Of a stretch of DNA of 64,000 bases, positions 9,021-18,183 are shown piece by piece. Within the stretch, counting starts at the first letter, position 1. Each line of letters begins with the position of its first letter. The stretch is taken from assembly GCF_000355675.1 (NCBI RefSeq), contig NC_020888.1, forward strand, positions 3,331,501 to 3,395,500, given 5' to 3'. Source of the DNA: Thalassolituus oleivorans MIL-1. Lineage in GTDB: Bacteria; Pseudomonadota; Gammaproteobacteria; Pseudomonadales; Oceanobacteraceae. Both the position numbers and the translations under genes were made by a program. The notes beneath the pieces were generated by a model, which was given only the letters and a program-made list of their open reading frames with translations, searched no databases and was not told the origin of the DNA.

Positions 9021-9809
9021 CTACAATATGTGGACACGCTGTATGCGTCGTCGATCCGATGCACTTTGAAAGGAATTTCTGCCGTGTAACAACGCATTGT
9101 TGTTAAACATCAAAAACTCACCTTTTGTCCAACGGTGCTGATAGAGATATTTCGACTTATACAAATGAGCATTAAGCTCCCGTAAAAAAGCATCCGAATT
9201 TAATCTATCCATACCATCAACCGACACGTCGATAGGATTTATATCTTCATTATCTTCATTAAAGGCCTCCATATAACGAATCACCGGCCGACCGTCATTG
9301 GTCATTGGGCACACAAGCGGCCAAGACAAGGTCCCGCCAAAATGGGCTTTTCTTTCAGTTTGGTAGGTAATATTGGCGGCCTTCAACTTGCTCTTGAATT
9401 CGTCATCGCTATCTTCAAATGCGTTGATAGAATCACAAAAAATCGTTTCGCCTCCCTCAAAATCATTACCCTCGATACATTGAAAAAAGCTGTACTTTGG
9501 CGTCTTTTCAGGCCCAAGATAACTACCATCCCAATGTAACTCTAAGCGACCTTCGCGAAAGATATGATTCTTTGGGTTTTCTTGGATTTGTAGGTCGAAT
9601 ACATAGCCAAAATCCCATTTCAATAGCGGCCCGAATCGCTCCGAAAAAGCCACCATTTCGTCCTTAGATAAAGAATCAAATCCACGAAATAGTAGTAAGT
9701 GATAATCCTTAAATAAGTTCTCGATATAGCTGCTAGGTAATTCGAGTAAATTGGTATTGTCCGCTGCGTGAACAATACCTCCGAATTCACATAGATTTTC
9801 GATATTCAT
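9021..9809 (-). CDS. isnB: Fe(II)/2-oxoglutarate dioxygenase, isonitrile pathway (PvcB/IsnB-like)
   Basis: A 262-residue TauD/TfdA-fold oxygenase. The iron ligands are visible as His92-Trp-Asp94 (LHWDGSYL) and His242 (LLHGRNSF), with the C-terminal RRRIQRVHIL supplying the 2-oxoglutarate arginine. The sequence follows Pseudomonas PvcB along its length (HLLLFRGF, NHIF, LHWDG.YL, FFQC, RVHI), and it starts one base after the isnA stop (TGATATG). PvcB/IsnB enzymes oxidise the amino-acid isonitrile made by IsnA, typically with decarboxylation to a vinyl isonitrile. Which amino acid is used here cannot be told. Confidence 0.88.
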   Translation of the reverse strand: MNIENLCEFGGIVHAADNTNLLELPSSYIENLFKDYHLLLFRGFDSLSKDEMVAFSERFGPLLKWDFGYVFDLQIQENPKNHIFREGRLELHWDGSYLGPEKTPKYSFFQCIEGNDFEGGETIFCDSINAFEDSDDEFKSKLKAANITYQTERKAHFGGTLSWPLVCPMTNDGRPVIRYMEAFNEDNEDINPIDVSVDGMDRLNSDAFLRELNAHLYKSKYLYQHRWTKGEFLMFNNNALLHGRNSFQSASDRRRIQRVHIL

Positions 9810-9810
9810 A

Positions 9811-10839
9811 TCAAGACGCTCGCTCTAATCGCATCTGACGCACAAAGTGACTTGGGCGGCCATCTTGATAAGCAAGTAACACATCGGGCTGAGCTTCAGC
9901 ATCAGAACGTTTCATAAATAGGACACGATCATCTTCGACAACTGCAACGGAATGCCAAGGCGTTACCCAAGCATTTTCCGCATCACCAAGATAGATGCCT
10001 ATCTTCTCTGATACTCGAAACTGCGGATGTATCGAAAGACGCACGGCCTGAGGAAACTGCTCTTTCAATAAGCGACTCCAAGCGTTCGAGCGCTGAATAA
10101 CACGATAAGAAACCAGCTTTGAAGCTTTTTGGATAGCATTTCGCGCCAATGATCGAAATGGATCAATTCCGCTAAAATCCTCAAAAATAAAACGCGTAAT
10201 TCCAAGATACATGGATTTAGCATGCGGCTCAGTTTTAGTTCGATAAACCAAATCCGACAGTGCCTCTCCATAAGATACCATTAGGTCTTCACGCATTGTC
10301 TCAAAACAAGATATAGAGCTATAAACCTTGTCTAAATTAAAGAAGGTAAACACACCTGGGTGCGATTCTTCAACCATTGATCTCAGGGTCTCACCGTACT
10401 CCGTTACGTGATCATCCGAAATTCTCAATAAATCTGAAAACACCCGACCATCTGAGCAAATTGATATTTCAGCACCTGGCGAGTAAATAGATTTTATTTC
10501 ATCGCACAACAAGCTCAGTTGTTTAAATGCATGGCGTTCAGCATAGTCAGGTAAATGGGCTAATGTCTTGTTACGATTTGGAGATTTAACCGGAAATGCT
10601 GGTAAAATCATTTGAATTTTCTCTCTTGCTTCGACATAAGCAAGGATTCTCTCAAAATGAACTTGACGCTCTTCTCGCTCACCTACTTCGGCGATATCTT
10701 CGTCGGGCAATAAACGGCGCTTATCAAAAATAACATTCAATATTTGATCGGCCAACATTGCGGCATTAACAGTAGGAACAAGAGAGTTCTCTGTATCCAA
10801 CGTTTCAGTATCGCGGTGACTTACGGTTAAATCTTCCAT
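9811..10839 (-). CDS. isnA: Isonitrile (isocyanide) synthase, PvcA/IsnA/Dit1 family
   Basis: A 342-residue enzyme expected to convert an aromatic amino acid plus ribulose 5-phosphate into an isonitrile carboxylate. Family landmarks are strong: LPAFPVKSPNRNKTL at residues 79-93, LPDYAERHAF at 96-105, and PGAEISICSDGRVFSDLL at 121-138, which match PvcA (LPGFPGKSPN, ICSDGRVFSDL). Near the C-terminus SIHPQ and TPWHSVAVVE are also typical. It is 24 nt after the halogenase-like gene and one base before isnB, so the pair is translationally linked. The N-terminal 30 residues are variable. Tyr or Trp as substrate is inference from the family. Confidence 0.9.
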   Translation of the reverse strand: MEDLTVSHRDTETLDTENSLVPTVNAAMLADQILNVIFDKRRLLPDEDIAEVGEREERQVHFERILAYVEAREKIQMILPAFPVKSPNRNKTLAHLPDYAERHAFKQLSLLCDEIKSIYSPGAEISICSDGRVFSDLLRISDDHVTEYGETLRSMVEESHPGVFTFFNLDKVYSSISCFETMREDLMVSYGEALSDLVYRTKTEPHAKSMYLGITRFIFEDFSGIDPFRSLARNAIQKASKLVSYRVIQRSNAWSRLLKEQFPQAVRLSIHPQFRVSEKIGIYLGDAENAWVTPWHSVAVVEDDRVLFMKRSDAEAQPDVLLAYQDGRPSHFVRQMRLERAS

Positions 10840-10863
10840 AGTTCAGATCTCCATGTGGGTGGG

Positions 10864-12558
10864 TTAGGCCATTGCTACTTGGCTTTCTTGCTCTTTACGA
10901 GTCTTATTAGCTTTCGTACATAAAGTGTTAAAGGCCTCCAATACCGTTAATTCGTATTGGCAGGACTCTCGCGCTGCATCCATTAGATCGGCTTTAGTTG
11001 CCTGAACATTATCTAGTTCAGCCAAGCGCTGAAGAATGCCGAGATAAGTTACTTCCAGCATTTTTTGCTCGATGTGCACAATGGAGTCCATGGTTAACGT
11101 GCTACCCATGGTGCGGGTGTTTTCCATGAAACAATCGTCAATTTCAACATCGAAGAATTGACCTTCATTATGCGAAAATTCCAATCCACGACTCTTCAAT
11201 AAGTCTTCAAATTCATGAGCTATGTGATCAATTTTATGGATCACATTGTTAGCACTTAAATAATCCATCTGATCATAAAAACCCTGTAAATCAGCCATCG
11301 TCATACCGGGCATATAACCCCAATTCTTCACCATTGACGAAGGCAGGATAATCCCAAACCACTGCATCAACATCGAGGTAAAGTAGACTTTTTGACGGTC
11401 ATAACAAGGATGATATAGACCTTTAATATGTAGAAAGAAGTTATCAAGCCAGAATTGAGAAAAACGATTAAATACCGGAACCATTACACGGTAAGCTTCA
11501 TCATCACCTTGCATGTCAGCTTTAATCATATCGCCGATCATACGATTACTATCGGAGAGATAAGCCGATCCTGGTGACAATAGTGGGTCCAAAAATACAG
11601 CAGACATACCCGTTAGGAACCAGCGATCTTCAGAATAAGGAGCCGATACTCTACGAGAAAGATTTTTCATCTGGGTATAGTCAAGAATCCTTGTCGTTTC
11701 TACTGGCAATAGTTCTTCCATACACTTGTGAGTGCGCAAGAAATCTAAGAACTCTTGTTCACCTTTTATCTTGATATCGCATTCATCATTTTTAGTAACA
11801 AGCCCAATACTATATGTTTCGCCATCTAGAGGAATTAGCCAGAACCAATATCCTCCGTACATAAAGTGTGTCGTCGCCAATGTGCGGGTGGTGTAACGCA
11901 CACGCTGACGCCATTCTTTGCCACCAAGTAGATCAAGATTCGCAACACCAGAAACACGAGCCCAATATGAGCTAATCGGATGCTCATCGTTTTTAATTTC
12001 ACAAATACCAAGTTGACGAGCAATAGGCGATGCGAAACCCGCTGCATCCACAACCCATTTAGCGCGAAAATTACCGGCTGCAGTTTTAATCGTATGACCA
12101 TGATCGCGATCCAGTGCGACATCTGTGACTGTCACGCCTAAACGTACATCAATGCCTGATTCAATATTCATACGACAAAGATCAGTATCAAACTTTTTAC
12201 GATCAATTTGATGAGCCGGTGTGCCGTGATACCAAGAACGTCCTACTTCACTCATATCTTTTAAGGCTAAGTCATGCTCTTTCGAGTCATAGAAAAAGCG
12301 CAGGCCGTGCTTGTACAAATGGTTAGTATCTAGGTAGTGGCCTAAATCCAGACTAGTGGCAGCATAGTTCCAGAATGCCTCTAAGGTAGACTCGCCTACC
12401 CAGTATCCGAATTCAGTTTTGCGTTCAATAACGGTAATTCTCAATTCAGGATGTTCTAGCTTCATCTGTCTAGCAAGACAGCCGCCAGCCATTGAATGAC
12501 CGATAATAAGCAAATCGCATTGTGTTTCGTGATTTTCTTCTGACATTAATTCGTTCAT
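10864..12558 (-). CDS. Flavin-dependent halogenase-like enzyme of the isonitrile operon
   Basis: A 564-residue FAD enzyme of the tryptophan-halogenase family. Visible: FAD-binding IIGHSMAGG at 18-26 (a variant of GxGxxG), VGEST at 54-58, the halogenase signature WxWxIP as WFWLIP at 238-243, and DPLLSPGS at 324-331 lining the active site. Lys83 in LYKHGLRFF is placed like the catalytic lysine of FAD halogenases (inference). The start is the ATG at 12558, preceded by AGGAG; a start 48 nt upstream has no ribosome-binding site. It heads the operon with isnA and isnB. No flavin reductase is encoded beside it, so reduced FAD must come from elsewhere. A hydroxylase of the same fold is the alternative. 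Confidence 0.8.
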   Translation of the reverse strand: MNELMSEENHETQCDLLIIGHSMAGGCLARQMKLEHPELRITVIERKTEFGYWVGESTLEAFWNYAATSLDLGHYLDTNHLYKHGLRFFYDSKEHDLALKDMSEVGRSWYHGTPAHQIDRKKFDTDLCRMNIESGIDVRLGVTVTDVALDRDHGHTIKTAAGNFRAKWVVDAAGFASPIARQLGICEIKNDEHPISSYWARVSGVANLDLLGGKEWRQRVRYTTRTLATTHFMYGGYWFWLIPLDGETYSIGLVTKNDECDIKIKGEQEFLDFLRTHKCMEELLPVETTRILDYTQMKNLSRRVSAPYSEDRWFLTGMSAVFLDPLLSPGSAYLSDSNRMIGDMIKADMQGDDEAYRVMVPVFNRFSQFWLDNFFLHIKGLYHPCYDRQKVYFTSMLMQWFGIILPSSMVKNWGYMPGMTMADLQGFYDQMDYLSANNVIHKIDHIAHEFEDLLKSRGLEFSHNEGQFFDVEIDDCFMENTRTMGSTLTMDSIVHIEQKMLEVTYLGILQRLAELDNVQATKADLMDAARESCQYELTVLEAFNTLCTKANKTRKEQESQVAMA

Positions 12559-12691
12559 ATCAACTCCTTGATTAAAATAAAATGCGCTTGGCACTTGTGC
12601 TTTCACACGATGAGAATATTTTTTATAATTTTTAATCTATTATTCTAATGCTATAAAAATATTTCAAAATTAAAATAATTTAGATAGCAAA
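12559..12691 (-). promoter_or_regulatory. AT-rich leader/promoter region before the isonitrile operon
   Basis: 133 bp between the phosphatase-like gene and the halogenase gene. The stretch 12618-12680 is almost pure A/T and contains several TATAAT-like hexamers on the minus strand, so a promoter for the six-gene operon is likely here. No single -35/-10 pair stands out, and no symmetrical operator was found. AGGAG at 12565-12569 is the ribosome-binding site. Confidence 0.4.
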
Positions 12692-13174
12692 CTAAGCAGG
12701 CTCTAACGATCTGGCGTTCATCATAAAATCGCGCCAAACATCGTTCATAGTCCAGTTAGGATCTGATTTCCAAATCGAATCTATAAGTTCGTTAGATTTT
12801 TCTTCACTCCAGTTCAAGTTTTTCTCAGCCCAAATGGAGAAAAAGACTGTGACGCGATAATTTGCTGCGCAATGAATCCATATTTTTTTTCCGTAATTAT
12901 TTTTTAGAGCTGTACTGAAATGTTCGTAGTCTTCAGTAGACGGAGATTTAAAATCGACTGGGATGTGAATATAGGGAAGGTTTAAGTTTCTGAGCAATGC
13001 GGGCTGATCTTGAATTGAATATCTATCATAATCCACAGGAGCCAAATCAATAACTAGTTCAAAACCATCTTCTTTGATCTTTCTGAAATCCTCTTTCGAG
13101 GGCTGACCACTCGTGCTTATCAGGTCATTTATCTTCTTGTAGTTAAAGACTTCGCTACTTTTCATAGTATTCAT
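12692..13174 (-). CDS. Small tyrosine-phosphatase-like protein (CX4R loop)
   Basis: A 160-residue protein with the fold signatures of the DUF442/dual-specificity phosphatase group: STSGQPSKEDFRKIKEDGF near 20-38, VIDLAP at 41-46, and a phosphate-loop-like HCAANYR at 101-107. The spacing is Cys102-X4-Arg107, one shorter than the standard CX5R of tyrosine phosphatases, so activity is uncertain; the related DUF442 proteins also have a short loop. A strong GGAGGAGG site precedes the ATG by 7 nt. It lies on the same strand 133 bp upstream of the halogenase gene and may share its transcript or control; substrate unknown. Confidence 0.7.
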   Translation of the reverse strand: MNTMKSSEVFNYKKINDLISTSGQPSKEDFRKIKEDGFELVIDLAPVDYDRYSIQDQPALLRNLNLPYIHIPVDFKSPSTEDYEHFSTALKNNYGKKIWIHCAANYRVTVFFSIWAEKNLNWSEEKSNELIDSIWKSDPNWTMNDVWRDFMMNARSLEPA

Positions 13175-13644
13175 GATCTCGCCTCCTCCTAAGTTAACGC
13201 TTTAATACCGTCAATCATTCGTATATCTACAGATTGATTAAATTCAAAAGTGCTACAACTTACTCACAGATACTCTGCGTGTACTAACATGAGCGGAAAG
13301 CATGCTATTGCATAGACTTATCAGTTGCAACCAAACTCCTTTACCATGCACCTACATATTATGCACTTTCAAGCAATTTCAATACATGCAATCTGACAAA
13401 CAGGTCAATAACAAACTCCTTATAAATTCACTAAAAATTGTAAAAAACCTGTTTTTAAAGCAAAAAATGGCCATTTATTCATTTTGTAACACTAATGACT
13501 ATCTAATATTTATCCGATCAGCATTTCACTCTTCCAATTTGACAATGCATGTAAGTACATGCATTATCGAGAAAGAGTGACATGCAATGACGATAACCAT
13601 CAAAGCAAAGGCTCATTACGTCTAATAACAATGGAGGTTTACCC
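13175..13644. other. 470-bp divergent control region of the isonitrile cluster
   Basis: Non-coding gap between the minus-strand biosynthetic genes and the plus-strand export genes. It holds one perfect 22-bp palindrome (listed separately) and three extra copies of its ATGCAAT/ATTGCAT half: 13307-13313, 13386-13392 and 13582-13588. The sequence is AT-rich with runs of A and T at 13431-13470. GGAGG at 13633-13637 serves the transporter gene. An open frame at 13302-13580 lacks a ribosome-binding site and was not called. Confidence 0.6.
13544..13565. promoter_or_regulatory. Perfect 22-bp palindrome, candidate MarR operator
   Basis: AATGCATGTA (13544-13553) and its exact complement TACATGCATT (13556-13565) are separated by AG. 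It lies 80 bp before the start codon of the transporter gene, where a repressor would block transcription. The MarR protein encoded at the far end of the cluster is the obvious candidate to bind it, since MarR dimers recognise palindromes of this size; binding is inferred. Confidence 0.6.
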
Positions 13645-16600
13645 ATGAAAAACGACACTGCCAGTTGGCGCTTTTTTTCCAATCTATTCAAAAAACCTAT
13701 TGCATTGGTCATCATCCCGCTCATCTTTTTTATAGGTGCTGCGAGCTTTTTGCCGACAATAGTTAAAGATACTCGTGGAGATGCCTTCCTTTCACCAGAC
13801 AATCCCGCGCTGCTATATCGCGAGCGAGTTCGTGATCAATTTGGTTTAAATGACCCGGTTGTTGTCGCAATAAAGGCCGACATCTACACGCCTGAAGTAC
13901 TGCAACTAATTGCTAGCCTAACGAACACAATCGAAGGCCTTGAAAATGTTAAGGAAGATAAAGTCTTCAGCTTAGCGACTGAAAAGAATATGTTTGGGGA
14001 TGATGGGAGCCTGATCGTTGAGGATTTTCTTGATCCATTGCCCTCAACCTTAAGCGAAGCTCTATTGGTTAAGAAAGCTATTCAAAATTTTCCGCTATAT
14101 AACGGCAGTATTGTATCGAAGGACGGTGATGTAGCTTTAATAGTTGCCGAACTATGGAATCAAGATATTTCTAATGTAACCTACAAGCAGGTTAACGATT
14201 TAGCGGCTGCTGAAATTGTTCGATTTAATGAAGAGCACGGTACAAGTATCGAGTCTTACGTCGCTGGTGAAGGCGCTATTGCTGGATACTTAGGCGAATA
14301 TATCGATAACGATATGAAGATATTAAACCCAATTGCGGGACTCATTATCTTCACTATCGTCGTCATCTGCTTTTCTGCGTTCAGCTCAGGACTACTGGCA
14401 TTAATGATGATTGCCACAACGGTTCTTTCTACTATTGGTATTATGGCAGCTTCGGGAGTTTCTTTTTATGTGATCACTAATGCTCTACCCGTTATTCTTA
14501 TTGGTATTGCCGTTGCCGACACTATCCACATATTAGGTCATTACTTCGAACTTCAAGCAGATCCCAAGCGAGAGATGAATCGTGACTTAGTCATAGAGAC
14601 CATGGCAGAAATGTGGCGCCCAGTTGCGCTGACCTCCCTTACAACGATCGCGGGCTTTGCTGGTCTTTATCTTGCCTCCGACATGCCTCCATTTAAGTTT
14701 TTTGGTCTTTTCGCTGCAGTAGGGGTTGCTCTTGCATGGGTCTACTCGATGACACTACTCCCAGCGGTACTCATTTTAACTAAACCGAAAGCATCCAAGC
14801 GCTATTTGCTAAACTATCTTAATAACGATGATAAAAAACGAGATATTTTTTCTCGCTTTATTCAAAAGCTCGGCACATTGTCATTAAAGTACTCTAAGTC
14901 GGTTGTAGTGCTAGGATCTTTGATTATTGTTATCGGTGCTGTCACTGGCTCAAATATCGTCATTGATGAAGACCGGATCGATACTTTCAATAAAAAGGAG
15001 CAGATTTACAAGGCCGATAAACTGATCAATGGTCACACCAATGGGGCGAATAATTTAGATATTATTGTCGAGACCAATGAGAAAGAAGGCCTATTTTCAC
15101 CCGAAGCTCTAGTTAAAGTAGAAGCGTTACAAAATTATGCCTTAACTTTTGATGACGTCACTAGTGCTACGTCTATTGTTGATTATCTTAAGCAAATGAA
15201 TATGTCGCTCAACAATAGCGACCCATCAGCCTATGTGTTGCCTGGTGATCGCAAGAGCATCGCGCAGTACTTCTTGATCTATTCAGCGTCTGGTGAATCA
15301 ACAGACTTCGACGAAGAAGTCGACTACGACTATAAGGTAGCTAACGTACGCCTCACTTTTAAAACCGGCAGTTATCACCGTAATAAAGAGATTGTAGAGA
15401 GCTTACAAACTTATATTGGGCGTGAGTTTAACGATGAGAATATATCTGCAACTATGACTGGCCGTGTAACTGTTGACTACTTCTGGATACGAGACCTAGG
15501 CGATGGTCACTTCTTCAGTCTTGGTATTGCTTTAATTCTCGTACTACTGGTGTCAGCACTTATGTTCCGTTCGATGCTCGCCGGAATATTCACTCTAATA
15601 CCTGTTTGCACTGCACTACTCTTTGTCTACGCAACAATGGCGATATTAAAAATCCCTCTGGGAATCGGTGCCTCTATGTTTGCATCAATAGCGATAGGCT
15701 TAGGAGTAGACTTTTCGATTCATACAATCGATCGAATCAGAGAGCTATTTCGTAAAGAGAAAAGCATTGAGGGACAACCAGAACAAAATATTGATACCTT
15801 AATTGCCAAGTTATATCCGAGCACAGGTCGCGCATTACTATTTAACTTTATTGCTCTTGCTTGTGGCTTCGGTGTTCTGATCGCCAGCAGCGTCGTGCCG
15901 TTGAATGAATTTGGATCTATTGTCGTCGTTGCCGTTGTAGGTAGCTTTTTATGCAGTATGACGCTATTGCCTGCGCTTATTAAGCTAACCAAGCCAGCCT
16001 TTATACACGGAGCAAAAGAGTCATTAGTCATTCCCGTATCGAGCACCGCAGTTCTCCTCATCGTAGCGGGTACATTAGGCCTTGCCAGTAAATCCGATGC
16101 CAGCGAGAGCCCTATGAAGGTCGAAGACATCGTCACCAAAATCGTTCAGGTAGACGAAGGCGATCATGTTACTCGTAGTCTAAAAATGCGCTTGATTAAC
16201 AAACAAGGCAAAGAACGCATTAGTGAAACCACAATTTATCGTCGCACTTTAGACGACGAGAAACGGACCTTGGTTGTGTATAACCGTCCGACAAACGTAA
16301 AAGATACCGCATTCCTGACGTACGATTATCAATCCCCCGAGCACGAAGATGATCAGTGGCTGTATCTGCCAGCCACAAAAAAATCTAGACGGATATCAGC
16401 TTCAAATCGCGGTGATTACTTTCTAGGTACGGACTTCACTTATGAAGATATCAAAAACGAAGGGAAGATGGAGTTGTCAGATTATAATTTCACTTTGCTA
16501 GGGAGCGTTCAATACGAAGGACAAGATGTATTCCAAGTTCGCGCCATTCCAAAATCAGAGAAAATCGCTCAAGAACTAGGCTACAGCCGCAACGAGTTTT

Positions 16601-16839
16601 TGGTTGATAAGTCAAATTGGATCATCGTGAAAAACGATTATTGGGATATTAAAGACAAACCTTTAAAAACCATATACCTAAAAGATCTAGAAAAGATACA
16701 AGGAATATGGAGCCGTAAAAAGTTGGTTGTTATTAATTATAAAACAGGCCATACAACCGAATTTGACTTCTCAGACATAAACTATGATACCGAAGTGCCG
16801 GAATCGATTTTTGATGTTCGAGCTCTATCGCGTCGATAA
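13645..16839 (+). CDS. MMPL/RND-type transporter fused to a LolA-like domain
   Basis: A 1064-residue inner-membrane protein. Residues about 20-780 form an MMPL/RND exporter: a first helix, a periplasmic loop, a block of helices with the sterol-sensing-like PVILIGIAVADTIHILGHY, a second periplasmic loop, and a second block with FASIAIGLGVDFSIHTIDR. After a hydrophobic stretch at about 795-815 comes a periplasmic LolA-like outer-membrane-lipoprotein-sorting domain (824-1064: DDQWLYLPATKKSRRIS, GTDFTYEDI). These two parts are normally separate neighbouring genes; the linking helix looks like the old signal peptide. GGAGG precedes the ATG by 7 nt. Probably exports a lipophilic product with the barrel encoded next. 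Confidence 0.85.
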   Translation: MKNDTASWRFFSNLFKKPIALVIIPLIFFIGAASFLPTIVKDTRGDAFLSPDNPALLYRERVRDQFGLNDPVVVAIKADIYTPEVLQLIASLTNTIEGLENVKEDKVFSLATEKNMFGDDGSLIVEDFLDPLPSTLSEALLVKKAIQNFPLYNGSIVSKDGDVALIVAELWNQDISNVTYKQVNDLAAAEIVRFNEEHGTSIESYVAGEGAIAGYLGEYIDNDMKILNPIAGLIIFTIVVICFSAFSSGLLALMMIATTVLSTIGIMAASGVSFYVITNALPVILIGIAVADTIHILGHYFELQADPKREMNRDLVIETMAEMWRPVALTSLTTIAGFAGLYLASDMPPFKFFGLFAAVGVALAWVYSMTLLPAVLILTKPKASKRYLLNYLNNDDKKRDIFSRFIQKLGTLSLKYSKSVVVLGSLIIVIGAVTGSNIVIDEDRIDTFNKKEQIYKADKLINGHTNGANNLDIIVETNEKEGLFSPEALVKVEALQNYALTFDDVTSATSIVDYLKQMNMSLNNSDPSAYVLPGDRKSIAQYFLIYSASGESTDFDEEVDYDYKVANVRLTFKTGSYHRNKEIVESLQTYIGREFNDENISATMTGRVTVDYFWIRDLGDGHFFSLGIALILVLLVSALMFRSMLAGIFTLIPVCTALLFVYATMAILKIPLGIGASMFASIAIGLGVDFSIHTIDRIRELFRKEKSIEGQPEQNIDTLIAKLYPSTGRALLFNFIALACGFGVLIASSVVPLNEFGSIVVVAVVGSFLCSMTLLPALIKLTKPAFIHGAKESLVIPVSSTAVLLIVAGTLGLASKSDASESPMKVEDIVTKIVQVDEGDHVTRSLKMRLINKQGKERISETTIYRRTLDDEKRTLVVYNRPTNVKDTAFLTYDYQSPEHEDDQWLYLPATKKSRRISASNRGDYFLGTDFTYEDIKNEGKMELSDYNFTLLGSVQYEGQDVFQVRAIPKSEKIAQELGYSRNEFLVDKSNWIIVKNDYWDIKDKPLKTIYLKDLEKIQGIWSRKKLVVINYKTGHTTEFDFSDINYDTEVPESIFDVRALSRR

Positions 16840-16889
16840 TAATAAAATAAACATTTAATTTTTGTGGACTAATATTAAGAAGGTTTGAA

Positions 16890-18167
16890 ATGCTTAAAAA
16901 TTATAAAAACATCAGTCTGTATTTCGGATGTACTCTTGTTATTTTTAGTCCACAATTTTTATATGCAAGTGAAATTTCCGTAGCTAACCAGATCGTACAC
17001 GAAACATCGGTCACTCAGAAAGAAAACTTCGATGAGGTTGATATAGTTAAATCGGAAAGCTTATTAAAATCGGATATATCTGGAGAAGTTGGTCAGGTAG
17101 GTTTTAAGATTGACGCTAGGTTCCGTTATGACCTTGAAGACCAAATAGATAGTCGACAATCAGAAATTCAATTTAGAGATGCCTTTATAGACTTTGAAAA
17201 TCAAGGAACATACTGGCGCCTAGGGAAGCAAACCATTGTTTGGGGTGCAAGCGATGGCTTACGACTACTGGACGTTATTAACCCGCTAAACTATCGCGAA
17301 TTTATCCTAGATGACTTCGATAACTCACGAATCTCGCTTACATCTGCCAGTGCGGACATTCCTATCAGCGATGGTAGCTCGCTAACCATTATCGTTATAC
17401 CTGAGCTTAAGTTCAATCAATACGCCAAAACCGGTACACAATTTGAACTGAGCCACCCGTTACCAGAACTGTCGCAAATGCCAACTTCGCTACAAATCAA
17501 TTCCGCAAAGGAACCTCAACAATCTTTGCATAACAGCGAACTCGCATTACGCTACGCAACCTTTGCATCCGGCTGGGATATTACGCTCAACTATTTTTAC
17601 CACTATCATGATGACCCAGTGGTATTTATTGACGTTGATGGTGGTGGTGCAGTAAGTGTCAATCCGGAGTATAAACGTAATACACTTGTTGGCGGGACGG
17701 CGAACAATGCTTTTGGAGATTTCGTTCTGAGAACAGAGTTTGTTTTAAATAACTCCCGTTATTATTCTACAGATAATCCTAATCAGCGATTTATTGATAA
17801 AGCTCAAGAGCTTCAGTACGTCATTGGCTTGGATTACTCGGGCATTAGCGACACTTTAATTAGTGGCCAATGGTTTCGACGCCAATTGTTAAGTTATGAA
17901 AAAGATATTGCAGAAGATGCGATAGAAAACACACTCACCTTATTATTACGTCGCTACTATGCCAATCAGACAATTACATTAGAAGCTTTGACATTGCATT
18001 CATTAGATAACTCAGATGGTCTGATTAGGCCAAAAATCAAATACGAGTTCAATACTTTTGTTCAATTTGAGTTAGGTGCAGATATATTTTATGGCAATCA
18101 GAGTGGCTTCTTTGGCCAGTTTGCGGCCAAAGATCAAGTAACCGTAGGTGTTAGTGTTGGCTTTTAG
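16890..18167 (+). CDS. Outer-membrane beta-barrel protein (DUF1302-like)
   Basis: 425 residues with a signal peptide ending near YAS and then alternating aromatic/polar beta-strands ending in a terminal aromatic (VTVGVSVGF), as expected for an outer-membrane barrel. The segment RLGKQTIVWGASDGLRLLD followed by NPLNYREFILDDFDNSRI is characteristic of DUF1302-type porin-like proteins found with MMPL and LolA-like genes. It lies 50 nt after the transporter gene with AGAAGG 7 nt before the ATG, so the two form an operon. Likely the outer-membrane exit or acceptor of the export system (inference). Confidence 0.75.
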   Translation: MLKNYKNISLYFGCTLVIFSPQFLYASEISVANQIVHETSVTQKENFDEVDIVKSESLLKSDISGEVGQVGFKIDARFRYDLEDQIDSRQSEIQFRDAFIDFENQGTYWRLGKQTIVWGASDGLRLLDVINPLNYREFILDDFDNSRISLTSASADIPISDGSSLTIIVIPELKFNQYAKTGTQFELSHPLPELSQMPTSLQINSAKEPQQSLHNSELALRYATFASGWDITLNYFYHYHDDPVVFIDVDGGGAVSVNPEYKRNTLVGGTANNAFGDFVLRTEFVLNNSRYYSTDNPNQRFIDKAQELQYVIGLDYSGISDTLISGQWFRRQLLSYEKDIAEDAIENTLTLLLRRYYANQTITLEALTLHSLDNSDGLIRPKIKYEFNTFVQFELGADIFYGNQSGFFGQFAAKDQVTVGVSVGF

Positions 18168-18183
18168 TAACTACGGATAAATC

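Noticed and set aside
13302-13580. 92-codon plus-strand open frame in the isonitrile control region
   Set aside because: No ribosome-binding site, no recognisable motif, and it covers the palindrome and half-sites; better explained as non-coding.
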